DNA of 35,814 nucleotides from Pseudoxanthomonas mexicana (GCF_001556105.1 NZ_LSIF01000106.1:1-35814), one strand, 5' to 3'; shown: positions 7,959-17,506, numbered from the stretch's first letter. Numbers and translations: made by a program. Notes: a model not told the origin generated them from the sequence alone.

Positions 7959-9178
7959 GCGTCGGCGAGCTTGCGTTTGGATTCCGCCGCAACCGCTGCC
8001 GCACGTTCCAGCGCCGCGGTGATGTCCGACAGCAGATCGTCGGTGGCTTCGATGCCGACCGACAGGCGCAGCAGGCCATCGGTGATGCCGGCCTTCGCGC
8101 GCGCTTCCGGCGTCATCGCCGCATGGGTCATCGTCGCCGGATGCGCGACCAGGCTTTCCACGCCGCCCAGCGATTCGGCCAGGGTGAAGTAACGCAGCCC
8201 TTCCACGAAGGCACGTACGGCCTCCTCGCCACCGTCGAGTTCAACGCTCAGCATGGCACCGAAGCCCTTCTGCTGGCGCGCCGCGACCGCGTGGCCGGGA
8301 TGCGACGCCAGGCCCGGGAAATAGACCTTCGACACCACCGGGTGCGCGTCCAGCAGCGCGGCGATGGCGGTGGCGTTCTCCTGGTGCGCGCGCAGGCGCG
8401 CGTCGAGCGTGCGCAAGCCGCGCAGGGTCAGGAAACTATCGAACGGCGACCCGGTCAGGCCCAGCGCGTTCGCCCACCAGACGAGCTGCTGGTGCGTCTC
8501 GGCATCGCGCGCGATCACCGCGCCGCCGACCACGTCGCTGTGGCCGTTGATGTACTTGGTGGTGGAGTGCAGCACGATGTCGGCACCGAACGCGATCGGC
8601 GTCTGCAGCGCGGGCGACAGGAAGGTGTTGTCCACCACCGTGCGCGCGCCGGCCTTGTGCGCCGCCTCGATGACGAAGCGCAGGTCGGTGATGCGCAGCA
8701 GCGGATTGGACGGCGTTTCGATCAGCACCAGCTTCGGCGACTGCGCCAGCGCATCGGCCAGCGAGCGCGGATCGGTCAGGTCGGCGGTGATCAGCTCGAA
8801 GTGGCCCTTCTTCGCCAGCGCGTTGAACAGGCGCCAGCTGCCGCCGTACGCATCGTGCGGCACGACCAGGCGATCGCCCGGCTCCAGCAATGCGTTCAGC
8901 ACCAGCGTGATGGCGCCCATGCCGGTGGCGGTGATGACCGCGCCGGCGCCACCTTCCAGTTCGGCCAGCGCTTCGGCCAGCAGGTCGCGCGTGGGATTGC
9001 CGCTGCGCGTGTAGTCGTATTCGCGCTTCTGCGCGAAGCCGGCGAAGCTGAAGTTCGACGACAGCACGATCGGCGGCGTCACCGCGCCATAGGCGGTGTC
9101 GCGGTCGATGCCGGCACGGACGGCGGCGGTGGCGGGACGACAGGGCGCGTCGGCGTCGGTGGGGATGTAGCTGCTCAT
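7955..9178 (-). CDS. metB: Cystathionine gamma-synthase / O-succinylhomoserine (thiol)-lyase
   Basis: A 407-residue PLP enzyme of the Cys/Met-metabolism family. It should join activated homoserine with cysteine to give cystathionine, or with sulfide to give homocysteine. The PLP-binding lysine is Lys208 in HSTTKYINGHSD. Other family blocks are visible: YDYTRSGNPTR, ATGMGAI, ETPSNPLL and the C-terminal LRLSVGIEATDDLLSDI. The last block and the pairing with metX favour gamma-synthase over beta- or gamma-lyase. Its ATG overlaps the metX stop by four bases (9175-9178), and its stop overlaps the hom start in the same way, so the three genes are translationally coupled. Confidence 0.9.
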   Translation of the reverse strand: MSSYIPTDADAPCRPATAAVRAGIDRDTAYGAVTPPIVLSSNFSFAGFAQKREYDYTRSGNPTRDLLAEALAELEGGAGAVITATGMGAITLVLNALLEPGDRLVVPHDAYGGSWRLFNALAKKGHFELITADLTDPRSLADALAQSPKLVLIETPSNPLLRITDLRFVIEAAHKAGARTVVDNTFLSPALQTPIAFGADIVLHSTTKYINGHSDVVGGAVIARDAETHQQLVWWANALGLTGSPFDSFLTLRGLRTLDARLRAHQENATAIAALLDAHPVVSKVYFPGLASHPGHAVAARQQKGFGAMLSVELDGGEEAVRAFVEGLRYFTLAESLGGVESLVAHPATMTHAAMTPEARAKAGITDGLLRLSVGIEATDDLLSDITAALERAAAVAAESKRKLADA

Positions 9179-10221
9179 GCGAGGTCTCCGGCGGCGCGCA
9201 GGGCCGAGGTGAGGATGGAATCGATGCGGTCGGTTTCTTTCAGGAAAGCGTCATGGCCGTAGGGCGAGCGCAGCACGCGCAACTGGCCGAGCGTGGCGAG
9301 GCCTTCGACCAGCGAGACGGAATCGGACAGCGGCACCAGGCGGTCGCCTTCCACCGCGACCACCAGCGTGGGCACGCGCACATCGGCGGGATCGACGCGG
9401 TGCAGGTCGATGGATTCGGACAGGCGCACGTAGGCATTCACCGGCGTGCGCGCCACGTACTGCGCGCCGGCGGCATCCAGGTAGTCCTCGGCGGCGACGC
9501 GCACGCGGCCGTTGACGATTTCCGGTGCCGTATCGAAACGCTCGCCGAATTCCTCCGGCGTGCGGTAGCTGAGCATGGCGAACTGGCGCGCCAGCGACAG
9601 GCCCTGCGCATCGGCGCACTGCAGCTGGCCCAGCGTGACCGCACGGCGTTGCAGCGCGCGCCAGGCGGCCGCATAAGGATGCGCGCGATGGGCGCCGCTG
9701 ACCGCGACGAGCTGCTTCAGCCGGTCCGGATGCCGCACGGCGAGCTGCAGGCCGACCAGCGCACCGTAGGAATAGCCGACGAAGGCGTCCAACCGTGCGA
9801 TGCCCAGCGCCGACAGCAACTTGGCAATGGCGTCGGCCTGGTCGGCGGTGTCGATGGGGGCATCGAGGCGGCCGTCGGCACCGATGAAGTCGAACGCGAG
9901 CAACTGGCGCCGGGCCGGATCCAGCGCGCGGCCGGTGCCGACCAGCTCGTTCAACCAGCCGCCCTCGGGAAACACGCCGCTCGCGGTCAGGTGACGATGG
10001 GCGGAAATGCCGCCGGCAACGAAGACGACGGGTGCACCGACAGGCCCCTGCAATTCGTAGCGCAGGGTCACCGCGCGTGCACCGGCATGGCGCATCGCCA
10101 GTTCGACCACCACTTCGCCGCGCAGGGCGCGCGGACTGTCGTCCTGCGTGGACGGCAACGGGAAACCGTCGATCGACGACGGTTCTGGCAGGCGGTTCAG
10201 GGCGGGACTGACGAAACTCAT
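9175..10221 (-). CDS. metX: Homoserine O-succinyltransferase/acetyltransferase, MetX type
   Basis: A 348-residue alpha/beta-hydrolase-fold acyltransferase catalysing the first committed step of methionine synthesis. The catalytic triad is readable as Ser151 (GYSYGALVG), Asp293 (VEGDRLVPL) and His323 (YGHDAFLKETD). MetX-like proteins in Xanthomonadaceae have been described as succinyltransferases (metXS type). I favour succinyl-CoA on that basis, but acyl specificity cannot be read with certainty. The start is the ATG at 10221. The frame runs further upstream through the riboswitch, which is incidental. It is the first gene of the operon, 92 bases after the riboswitch core. Confidence 0.9.
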   Translation of the reverse strand: MSFVSPALNRLPEPSSIDGFPLPSTQDDSPRALRGEVVVELAMRHAGARAVTLRYELQGPVGAPVVFVAGGISAHRHLTASGVFPEGGWLNELVGTGRALDPARRQLLAFDFIGADGRLDAPIDTADQADAIAKLLSALGIARLDAFVGYSYGALVGLQLAVRHPDRLKQLVAVSGAHRAHPYAAAWRALQRRAVTLGQLQCADAQGLSLARQFAMLSYRTPEEFGERFDTAPEIVNGRVRVAAEDYLDAAGAQYVARTPVNAYVRLSESIDLHRVDPADVRVPTLVVAVEGDRLVPLSDSVSLVEGLATLGQLRVLRSPYGHDAFLKETDRIDSILTSALRAAGDLA

Positions 10222-10268
10222 GGCGGCATCCGATGGGCGTGGCCCCTTGCGGGACGGGACTGCACCAC

Positions 10269-10286
10269 CGAGCTTCGCGGAGCTCG
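10269..10286 (-). promoter_or_regulatory. Hairpin in the metX leader, possible riboswitch expression platform
   Basis: Between the aptamer and metX, CGAGCT pairs perfectly with AGCTCG around a 6-base loop. There is no run of T after it on the minus strand, so it is not a simple intrinsic terminator. It may take part in switching at the level of translation or Rho-dependent termination. A second small stem (CCGTG/CACGG) sits just before it. The role is inferred from position only. Confidence 0.4.
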
Positions 10287-10313
10287 CGTTCGCCGTGCCG
10301 AGGACACGGTACG

Positions 10314-10428
10314 AACCATCTTCCGGCAGACGCTGAGGTCCCCGCAGGATTTGGCACCACCACGGCGCTTGCGCGTCGCTGGCTGCCCCGGCTTCTTCGG
10401 GCCTGTCCCTCTGCCGGTCTCGATGGTG
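10314..10428 (-). ncRNA. SAM-I (S-box) riboswitch upstream of metX
   Basis: Read on the minus strand, the segment has the ordered hallmarks of the SAM-I aptamer. P1 is ACCATC (10422-10427) pairing with GATGGT (10315-10320). P2 is CCGGC...GCCGG with the kink-turn/pseudoknot core AGAGGGACAGGCCC inside. Next come GGGCAGCC and a P3 arm carrying the signature GGTGCCAAATCCTGC. The closing segment GGAAGATGGT follows. SAM binding would repress metX-metB-hom when methionine is plentiful. The match in order, spacing and closing helix makes this close to certain. Confidence 0.95.
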
Positions 10429-10433
10429 GACGT

Positions 10434-10462
10434 ACTGTGCCCACGTCGCCACGGCATGTCAA
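10434..10462 (-). promoter_or_regulatory. Candidate sigma-70 promoter of the riboswitch/met operon
   Basis: On the minus strand a perfect -35 TTGACA (10457-10462) is followed after 17 bases by CACAGT (10434-10439), a weak -10 matching 3 of 6 positions. Transcription would start a few bases before the riboswitch P1, which is the expected arrangement. Confidence 0.5.
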
Positions 10463-10542
10463 TCGCTTTATTCGGATGAAGCGATGAAATTTGACGTCGA
10501 TCGCGCTGCCGACGGCTGCGGCGATGCCGCATAATCCATGAC

Positions 10543-11637
10543 ATGACCCGGAATCACCTTCTGGGCGGTCTTTGCGCGGTCCTGTTGGCCGGCTGCTCCA
10601 CCGCCCCTCTGCACACCTCCACGCCCCCCGCCCCGCCGCCGAAGACCGCGGCCGACGCGGTCATCACCGAAACCTGGGTCTCCGCACCGGTGGCCGGCGA
10701 CGAACTGGACTCTCTGGTCGCGTGGCCCACGGACGACGGCCAGGTCTGGCTGATCGCCACCGCCAAGGCCCGTCACCACCTGGCCATCTACGACGCCGAC
10801 AGCGGCCACCGGCTACGCACCGTCGGCATGCCCGGCAGCGCGGTGGGCCAGTTCAACCGCCCCAATGGCATCGCCGTGTTCGGCGACCTGCTGTTCGTGG
10901 CCGAGCGCGACAACCATCGCGTGCAGGCGTTCCGGCTGCCGGAGTTCGCCCCGCTCGGGGCCTTCGGCGACGACGTGCTGCGTTCCCCGTACGGTCTGTG
11001 GGTGCACGAAACGGCCCCCGGCGAGTTGGAACTGTTCGTCACCGACAGCTTCATGGCCGATTTCCGCACCATGACCCTGCCGCCGATGGCCGAACTGGAC
11101 GGCCGCGTGAAGCGCTTCCAGGTGAAGGTGGTGGAGGGCGGCAAGGTCGAAGCCCGGCTGCTGGGCCAGTTCGGCGACACCGGCCCGGCCGGCGCGTTGC
11201 GCATGGTCGAGTCGATCGCCGGCGACCCGGCGCATGGCCGCCTGCTGATCGCCGAGGAGGACCGTCGCGTCGGTTCCACCCTGCGTGATTACACGCTGGC
11301 CACCGCCACCTACAACGGCCACAGCCTGCCCACGTTCGATGCCGATGCCGAGGGCATCGCACTGTGGTCGTGCAGCGCCGACGGCGGCTACTGGGTGGCG
11401 GTGGACCAGCTGACCCCCACGCGGTTCCGCCTGTTCGACCGCGCCACGCTGGCGCCTGCCGGGGTGTTTTCGGGCAAGGTGACCTCGAACACCGACGGCG
11501 AAACGGTTTACGCCATGCCGACCCGACGCTTCCCCGCCGGCGCGCTGTTCGCGTTGCACAACGACGTGTCGCTGGCGGCGTTCGATTTGCGCGACATCGC
11601 CCGTGCGCTCGACCTGAAAGGCGATTGCCCGCGGTGA
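10543..11637 (+). CDS. Beta-propeller (phytase-like) lipoprotein
   Basis: A 364-residue protein with a lipobox ending at Cys18 (LLAGCS), so it is anchored in the envelope. The body resembles beta-propeller phytase and NHL proteins: an early NHL-like repeat (GQFNRPNGIAVFGDLLFVAE) and later blocks typical of phytase-like propellers (GRLLIAEEDRR, FDADAEGIALW, GYWVAVDQ). Phytases of this type hydrolyse phytate with calcium. The full calcium/phosphate ligand set cannot be confirmed by eye, so the enzymatic function is tentative. The stop overlaps the next gene by four bases (GTGA, 11634-11637), pointing to coupled expression with the M23 peptidase. Confidence 0.75.
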   Translation: MTRNHLLGGLCAVLLAGCSTAPLHTSTPPAPPPKTAADAVITETWVSAPVAGDELDSLVAWPTDDGQVWLIATAKARHHLAIYDADSGHRLRTVGMPGSAVGQFNRPNGIAVFGDLLFVAERDNHRVQAFRLPEFAPLGAFGDDVLRSPYGLWVHETAPGELELFVTDSFMADFRTMTLPPMAELDGRVKRFQVKVVEGGKVEARLLGQFGDTGPAGALRMVESIAGDPAHGRLLIAEEDRRVGSTLRDYTLATATYNGHSLPTFDADAEGIALWSCSADGGYWVAVDQLTPTRFRLFDRATLAPAGVFSGKVTSNTDGETVYAMPTRRFPAGALFALHNDVSLAAFDLRDIARALDLKGDCPR

Positions 11638-12560
11638 GCGCACGCTGGCTGGCCTTCGCCTGCGGCCTCGCCGTGCTCGTCGGCAGCATCGGTGACGCAG
11701 GCGCCGCCCGCCTCTACCGCTGGAAGGACAAGCAGGGCTATACCCAGTACGGCGACCAACCGCCGCCGCCGGAGCAACTGGCCGGCAGTGGCGTGGACGT
11801 CATGCGGTTCCGCAACCCGCCCAGTGCGCTGGTGCGCCTGAGATTGGAAAGACAAGGCGCGCGCTACGAAGCCTGGGCCGACAACCTGATGCACGGGCCG
11901 GTGGAAGTGCAGCTCGGCTTCCGTCGCCAGCGCGACGTGCGCAGCGCGCCCACGCTGCCTGCCCGCGCCGTGGTGCCGGCGCGCAGTAGCGTGCTGGTGG
12001 CCAACATCAGTGTCACCGATCCCCTGCGGGGCGGCGACTTCGAACTGACCCTCGACGGCATGCCGGGAGACCCGGGCAGCCGTCCGCAGGACTACGAGTA
12101 CCGGCTGCCATTCGATTACGGCCGCGTGCGCGTAGACCAGGGCCCGGGCGGCCGCTTCAGCCACAGCGATGTGCAGAACCTGCACGCCGTCGACTTCGCG
12201 GTGCCCGAGGGCACGCGGATCGTGGCATCGCGCGAGGGGCTGGTGATGCAGGTGGAATCGGATTTCGACAAGGCGGGCCTGAACCGCGAGAAGTACGGCG
12301 GTCGCGCCAATTTCATCCGCATCCTGCATCCCGACGGCAGCATGGCGCTGTACGCCCACCTGAAACCCGAGGGCGCGCAGGTGCGCGTCGGCCAGTACGT
12401 CAGCAAGGGCCAATACATCGGCATGTCCGGCAATACCGGCTTTTCCACGGCGCCGCACCTGCATTTCGTGGTGCAGGCCAATCGCGGCATGCGGCTGGAA
12501 TCGGTGCCGTTCCGCATGTTCGGCCCACTGGGCCAGTTGCAGTTCCCGTCCAGCCGCTGA
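11634..12560 (+). CDS. M23-family peptidase with N-terminal DUF4124 domain
   Basis: A 308-residue secreted protein with a GTG start inside the upstream stop. After a signal peptide (to about GAA) comes a DUF4124-like segment (RLYRWKDKQGYTQYGDQPPP). A middle beta domain and a C-terminal LytM/M23 metallopeptidase follow. Zinc-site elements are the SHSDVQNLHAVDFAVP region and the HLH of APHLHFVV. The DGSMALYAHL and GMSGNTGFS blocks also fit M23. Such proteins cleave peptidoglycan cross-links or regulate amidases. The spacing of the first His to the Asp differs from the textbook HxxxD form, so activity should be treated as probable. Confidence 0.88.
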   Translation: MSARWLAFACGLAVLVGSIGDAGAARLYRWKDKQGYTQYGDQPPPPEQLAGSGVDVMRFRNPPSALVRLRLERQGARYEAWADNLMHGPVEVQLGFRRQRDVRSAPTLPARAVVPARSSVLVANISVTDPLRGGDFELTLDGMPGDPGSRPQDYEYRLPFDYGRVRVDQGPGGRFSHSDVQNLHAVDFAVPEGTRIVASREGLVMQVESDFDKAGLNREKYGGRANFIRILHPDGSMALYAHLKPEGAQVRVGQYVSKGQYIGMSGNTGFSTAPHLHFVVQANRGMRLESVPFRMFGPLGQLQFPSSR

Positions 12561-12589
12561 CCGGGCCGGCCCGGGAGCACCCCGGCCGG

Positions 12590-12595
12590 TATAAT
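12590..12595 (+). promoter_or_regulatory. Candidate -10 box for prfC
   Basis: A perfect TATAAT sits 44 bases before the prfC start in the context CGGTATAATCG. No good -35 is seen at the right distance. Confidence 0.5.
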
Positions 12596-12639
12596 CGCCG
12601 CCTTCCCGCTTGCTCCACGCCCCTCAGGGCGCCTGCCCC

Positions 12640-14253
12640 ATGTCCAATACTTCCACCGTGGCCAACGAAGCCACGCGCCGCCGCACCTTCGCCATCATTT
12701 CCCATCCCGACGCCGGCAAGACGACGCTGACCGAAAAGCTATTGCTGTTCGGCGGCGCGATCCAGATGGCCGGCTCGGTGAAGGGCCGCAAGGCCGCGCG
12801 CCATGCGACGTCCGACTGGATGGCGCTGGAAAAGGAGCGCGGCATCTCGGTCACCTCGTCGGTCATGCAGTTCCCGTACGACGGCAAGATCATCAACCTG
12901 CTCGACACGCCGGGCCACGCCGACTTCGGCGAGGACACCTACCGCGTGCTCACCGCCGTGGACAGCGCATTGATGGTCATCGACGTGGCCAAGGGCGTGG
13001 AAGAGCGCACGATCAAACTGATGGAAGTCTGCCGGCTGCGCGACACGCCGATCATGACCTTCATCAACAAGCTGGACCGCGAGGGCAAGGACCCGATCGA
13101 CCTGCTGGACGAGGTAGAGAGCGTGCTCGGCATCCAGTGCGCACCCGTGACCTGGCCGATCGGCATGGGCCAGCGGCTGAAGGGCGTCGTCCACCTGCTG
13201 ACCGGCGAAGTGCACCTCTACGAACCCGGCCGCAACTTCACCCGCCAGGACTCCACCATCTTCGCGTCGCTGGACGACCCGCAGCTGGAAGCACGCATCG
13301 GCAGCGACATGCTGTCTGCGTTGCGCGATGAACTGGAACTGGTGCAGGGCGCCAGCCATCCGTTCGACAAGCAGGCCTACCTCGACGGCAAGCAGACGCC
13401 GGTGTTCTTCGGCTCGGGCGTCAACAACTTCGGCGTGCAGCCGCTGCTGGACTTCTTCGTCGAACACGCGCCGTCGCCGCTGGCGCGCGAGACCACCGGC
13501 CGCCAGGTGCAGCCGGACGAGAACAAGCTGACCGGCTTCGTCTTCAAGATCCAGGCCAACATGGACCCGCAGCACCGCGACCGCGTGGCGTTCATGCGCG
13601 TGTGCTCGGGCCGTTTCGAGGCCGGCATGAAGACCTTCCACGTGCGCAGCGGCAAGGAGATGAAACTGGCGAACGCGCTGACCTTCATGGCCAGCGACCG
13701 CGAGATCGCCGCAGAAGCCTTCCCCGGTGACGTGATCGGCATCCACAACCACGGCACCATCTCCATCGGCGACACCTTCACCGAGGGCGAGGCGCTGTCG
13801 TTCACCGGCATTCCCAACTTCGCGCCGGAACTGTTCCGCCGCGCGCGCCTGCGCGACCCGCTCAAGCTCAAGCAGCTGCAGAAAGGCCTGGCCCAGCTAT
13901 CCGAGGAAGGCGCGACCCAGTTCTTCCGCCCGCTGATGAGCAACGACCTGATCCTCGGCGCAGTCGGCGTGCTGCAGTTCGACGTGGTGGCGTACCGCCT
14001 GAAGGACGAGTACGGCGTGGATGCGTCGTTCGAGAACGTCAGCGTGGCGACGGCGCGCTGGATCCGCTGCGACAACGCGAAGAAGCTGGAGGAATTCCGC
14101 GACAAGAACGCGATGAACCTGGCGCTGGACGCCGCCGGGCAGCTGGTCTACCTCGCCCCGACGCGGGTGAACCTGCAACTGGCGAAGGAACGCGCACCGG
14201 ACGTGCAGTTCCTTGCCACGCGCGAGCACGCGCACAGCGTCGACCTAGGCTGA
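12640..14253 (+). CDS. prfC: Peptide chain release factor 3
   Basis: A 537-residue translational GTPase that recycles RF1 and RF2 from the ribosome after termination. GTPase motifs are clear: P-loop SHPDAGKT (21-28), DTPGH (89-93) and NKLD (143-146). The block [20 protein letters not shown] is typical of RF3 rather than EF-G. Length fits the family (~530). The frame continues 30 bases upstream to a TTG, but the ATG at 12640 begins directly before the conserved N-terminus. It follows the M23 gene by 79 bases and likely has its own promoter. Confidence 0.97.
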   Translation: MSNTSTVANEATRRRTFAIISHPDAGKTTLTEKLLLFGGAIQMAGSVKGRKAARHATSDWMALEKERGISVTSSVMQFPYDGKIINLLDTPGHADFGEDTYRVLTAVDSALMVIDVAKGVEERTIKLMEVCRLRDTPIMTFINKLDREGKDPIDLLDEVESVLGIQCAPVTWPIGMGQRLKGVVHLLTGEVHLYEPGRNFTRQDSTIFASLDDPQLEARIGSDMLSALRDELELVQGASHPFDKQAYLDGKQTPVFFGSGVNNFGVQPLLDFFVEHAPSPLARETTGRQVQPDENKLTGFVFKIQANMDPQHRDRVAFMRVCSGRFEAGMKTFHVRSGKEMKLANALTFMASDREIAAEAFPGDVIGIHNHGTISIGDTFTEGEALSFTGIPNFAPELFRRARLRDPLKLKQLQKGLAQLSEEGATQFFRPLMSNDLILGAVGVLQFDVVAYRLKDEYGVDASFENVSVATARWIRCDNAKKLEEFRDKNAMNLALDAAGQLVYLAPTRVNLQLAKERAPDVQFLATREHAHSVDLG

Positions 14254-14342
14254 ACGTGCAGGGGCAGCGATGGGTCTACCGGCGACTGACTGGCCGCCGG
14301 ACGGTCAATGCATCGCGTGTTGCATTGCGGTAACGTGGCGAC

Positions 14343-15035
14343 ATGAGTGAACCGACCTCCTTCGAAGCCCTGGAGGCCCGTAAACGGGCCGACCACCTGG
14401 TCGACCTGCGCGACGAACTCGCCAGCGCGCTGACGCACGGACTGGGCGCCGTGCTCGCACTGGCCGGCGGCGCGGTGCTGATCACCCTTGCCGCCATCCA
14501 CGGCGACGGCTGGCAGCTCGGCGCCTCCATCGTGTTCGGCGTCACCCTGCTGCTGCTCTACACCGCGTCGACGCTGTACCACGCCATCCAGCACCCCGTG
14601 GCCAAGGGCCGACTGAAGGTGTTCGACCACTGCGCCATCTACCTGTTGATCGCCGGCACCTATACGCCGTTCACCCTGATCGGCCTGCGCGGGCCGTGGG
14701 GCTGGGGCCTGTTCATCGCGATCTGGACGATCGCCATCGCGGGCGTGATCTTCAAACTGTTCTACACCGGGCGCTTCAAGCTGCTGTCGACGCTCATCTA
14801 CATCGCGATGGGGTGGCTGGTAGTCGTGGCGATCAAGCCGCTCCTGACCTCGGTCGATCCGTGGACGCTGGGCTGGCTGCTGGCCGGCGGCCTGTTCTAT
14901 ACGTTGGGCACCTTCTTCTACCACCGCGAATCGATCCGCTACTCGCACGCGATCTGGCACCTGTTCGTCATCGCCGGCAGCGTCTGCCATTTCGTCGCCG
15001 TCACCCAGCAGGTGCTGTTGCCCCGCCTGGCGTGA
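14343..15035 (+). CDS. Hemolysin III / PAQR-family membrane protein
   Basis: A 230-residue integral membrane protein with about seven hydrophobic helices. Family signatures visible are LTHGLGAVLALAGG, the histidine motif STLYHA, the acidic/histidine pair DHCAIYLLIAGTYTPF and the C-terminal HAIWHLFVIAG. These His and Asp residues probably form a metal site, as in eukaryotic PAQR receptors. The physiological role of bacterial members is unsettled; the haemolysin name is historical. Confidence 0.92.
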   Translation: MSEPTSFEALEARKRADHLVDLRDELASALTHGLGAVLALAGGAVLITLAAIHGDGWQLGASIVFGVTLLLLYTASTLYHAIQHPVAKGRLKVFDHCAIYLLIAGTYTPFTLIGLRGPWGWGLFIAIWTIAIAGVIFKLFYTGRFKLLSTLIYIAMGWLVVVAIKPLLTSVDPWTLGWLLAGGLFYTLGTFFYHRESIRYSHAIWHLFVIAGSVCHFVAVTQQVLLPRLA

Positions 15036-15121
15036 AGCGCGCATCGACGTTCGTGTCCCGCACATGAACCACCACGCCGCGTTTCGCGGTACGTGAACAC
15101 GCGGTCCCCAACCATGGGGCC

Positions 15122-17071
15122 ATGAACGCTGCGCGCCCCCCACATCGTCGTTTCGCCCTGCGCCCGCTCTCGCGCACCGGCGCGATCGTCCTCGGCGTGC
15201 TGGCGGCCGTGATAGTGGTGGTGCTGATCCTGTTCGAATGGAACTGGCTGCGGCGGCCCATCGAGTGGGTCGTCGAACGGCAGACCGGTCGCAGCTTCCA
15301 TATCGCCGGCGATCTGGATGTCGACCTGGGCCGGGTGACAACGGTACGCGGCGACGCGCTGACCTTCGGCAACGCGACGTGGTCCAAGGTGCCGACGATG
15401 GCGGCGGCGGACCGCGCGGAACTGAGCGTGGAGGTGTTTCCGCTGATCTTCAAGCGCGAGACGCGTATTCCGCACATCCACCTGACGCGCCCGCAGCTGC
15501 GGTTGGAAAGCGGTCCCGATGGCACGGGCAATTGGGTGTTCGGCGACACGAGTGGCGAAAGCCGGATGACGTTCCGCGACCTCCGGATCGACAACGGCCG
15601 GCTGCTGTTCCTCGATCCGAAGGCGAAGACCGATGTCGACGTCATGCTGGACAGCACGAAAGCGCCCACACCCGATCAGCCATCGGCGGTCAACGTCGAC
15701 GGCAAGGGCCGCTGGGCGGGCAACCGTTTCACGCTGGCCGGCCAGGTCGCGTCGCCGCTCGCGCTGCGCGATACCGACAAGCCTTACCGCATCGATCTGC
15801 GAGCGACCGCAGGACCGACCCGTGCCCATGCGCGCGGCACGTTGCTCGATCCGTTCCGCCTGCGCGACTTCGATCTGCGCTTGATGCTCGCCGGCCAGAA
15901 TCTGGAAGACCTCTTCCCGCTGATCGGCGTGGCCACGCCGCCGACACCGCCTTACCGGCTGGACGGCCGCTTCACCCGCGACGGCACTACGTGGCACTAC
16001 AACGATTTCGCTGGCGTCGTCGGCGACAGTGACCTGGGCGGCTCGGCCGCGGTGACCGTGGGCCGCGAGCGTCCGTTGCTCAAAGCGAATCTCGTTTCGA
16101 AGCGCCTGGATTTCGATGACCTCGCCGGGTTCGTCGGCGCACCACCGAAGACCGGTGGCAGCGAAGCCAGCAATGCCGAACAGCGCGCGGAAGCGGCGGC
16201 ACTGGCCGCAGATGCACGCCTGCTGCCGGATGCGCCGTACAACCTGACCAAACTGCGTGCAATGGACGCCGACGTGCGCTGGAAGGCGCATCGCATCAAC
16301 GCGCCCAGCCTGCCGATCGACGACATGGATGCGCACCTGCTGCTGGACGCGGGCTTGCTGCGCCTGGAACCACTGAACTTCGGCGTCGCGCAAGGCGACA
16401 TCCGTTCGCAGATCCGGATGGACGCGCGCAGCGAGACGATCCGCACGCAGGCGAAGATCGCCGTGCGCGGGCTCGACCTGGGCGAGCTGTTCCCGCAGGC
16501 CGAACTCACCAAAAGCGCGATCGGCCGCATCGGCGGCGACATGACGCTCGCCGGCACCGGCAATTCCATTGCCGGCATCCTGGCTACGGCCGATGGCGAT
16601 ATCGCGATGGGCATGGGCCGCGGCCAGATCAGCAACCTGCTGATGGAACTCGCCGGCCTGGATATCGCCGAAGCACTGAAATTCCTGATCACCAAGGACA
16701 AGACCGTGCCCGTACGCTGCGCATTCGGCGACTTCGCGGTGAAGGACGGCGTGATGCAGACGCGCACCCTCGGCTTCGACACGGCCGACACCATCATCGT
16801 CGGCAAGGGCCAGATCAGCCTGAAGGACGAGACGCTGGATCTGGAGATGCGGCCGCGCCCGAAGGACCGCAGCATCCTGGCCTTGCGCTCGCCACTGGTC
16901 GTCGGTGGCACGTTCAAGGATCCCTCGTTCCGTCCCGACTTCAAGCGACTGGGCCTGCGCGGCGCGGTGGCCGTGGCACTCGGCACCATCACGCCGCCGG
17001 CCGCCCTGCTGGCCACGATCGAGGTCGGGCCCGGCGAGGACAGCGCCTGCGGCGGGCAGTACGCGAAGTAA
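15122..17071 (+). CDS. AsmA-family envelope protein
   Basis: A 649-residue protein with one N-terminal membrane helix (~20-38) and a long periplasmic region. AsmA-type features are the WVVERQTGRSFHIAGDLDVD start, repeated IHLTRPQLRLE and LRIDNGRLLFLD strands, and a conserved C-terminal domain (GRGQISNLLMELAGLDIAEA; IVGKGQISLKDETLDLEMRP). Relatives are bridge-like proteins implicated in phospholipid transport and outer-membrane assembly. It is close in architecture to E. coli YhjG/AsmA. It lies 86 bases after the hemolysin III gene and converges with the CBS gene. Confidence 0.88.
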   Translation: MNAARPPHRRFALRPLSRTGAIVLGVLAAVIVVVLILFEWNWLRRPIEWVVERQTGRSFHIAGDLDVDLGRVTTVRGDALTFGNATWSKVPTMAAADRAELSVEVFPLIFKRETRIPHIHLTRPQLRLESGPDGTGNWVFGDTSGESRMTFRDLRIDNGRLLFLDPKAKTDVDVMLDSTKAPTPDQPSAVNVDGKGRWAGNRFTLAGQVASPLALRDTDKPYRIDLRATAGPTRAHARGTLLDPFRLRDFDLRLMLAGQNLEDLFPLIGVATPPTPPYRLDGRFTRDGTTWHYNDFAGVVGDSDLGGSAAVTVGRERPLLKANLVSKRLDFDDLAGFVGAPPKTGGSEASNAEQRAEAAALAADARLLPDAPYNLTKLRAMDADVRWKAHRINAPSLPIDDMDAHLLLDAGLLRLEPLNFGVAQGDIRSQIRMDARSETIRTQAKIAVRGLDLGELFPQAELTKSAIGRIGGDMTLAGTGNSIAGILATADGDIAMGMGRGQISNLLMELAGLDIAEALKFLITKDKTVPVRCAFGDFAVKDGVMQTRTLGFDTADTIIVGKGQISLKDETLDLEMRPRPKDRSILALRSPLVVGGTFKDPSFRPDFKRLGLRGAVAVALGTITPPAALLATIEVGPGEDSACGGQYAK

Positions 17072-17077
17072 GGCGAC

Positions 17078-17506
17078 TCAGCTGGCGATATAGCGCTGCA
17101 GCTGGTCCAGTTCGACCTTCTGGTCCTCGATGACCGCCTTGACCAGGTCACCAATCGAAATGACACCGACGATGTTATCGCCGTCGGCCACCGGCAGGTG
17201 ACGGATGCGGTGCTCGGTGACGACCTGCATGCAATGATCGACGCTGTCGTCCGGGCGCACGGTGACCACCTTCGACGTCATGATGTCGCGCACCGGCGTA
17301 TTGGATGACGAGCGGCCCTGCAGCACGACCTTGCGTGCGTAGTCGCGCTCGGACACGATGCCGCACAGTCGCGGTCCCTGCATCGCGAGCACCGCGCCGA
17401 CGCCTTTCTCCGCCATCAGCCTGATGGCATCGAGCACGGACGCATCGGGCGACACCGCGAAGACTTCAGGGGCTTTGGCCCCCAGCAACTGACGAACCGT
17501 GCGCAT
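17078..17506 (-). CDS. Tandem CBS-domain protein
   Basis: A 142-residue protein made of two CBS domains (~8-62 and ~73-130), with IVSERDYARKVV and GVISIGDLVKAVI marking the two halves. CBS pairs bind adenosine nucleotides and act as energy sensors; stand-alone ones have poorly known partners. The start is well supported by GGAG with a 6-base spacer. That start lies inside the end of the glycosyltransferase gene, a 41-base overlap, so expression is probably coupled to it. Confidence 0.9.
   Translation of the reverse strand: MRTVRQLLGAKAPEVFAVSPDASVLDAIRLMAEKGVGAVLAMQGPRLCGIVSERDYARKVVLQGRSSSNTPVRDIMTSKVVTVRPDDSVDHCMQVVTEHRIRHLPVADGDNIVGVISIGDLVKAVIEDQKVELDQLQRYIAS

Noticed and set aside
10222..10452. 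N-terminal extension of metX
   Set aside because: The frame is open, but it runs through the SAM-I riboswitch and the extra residues show no protein family features.
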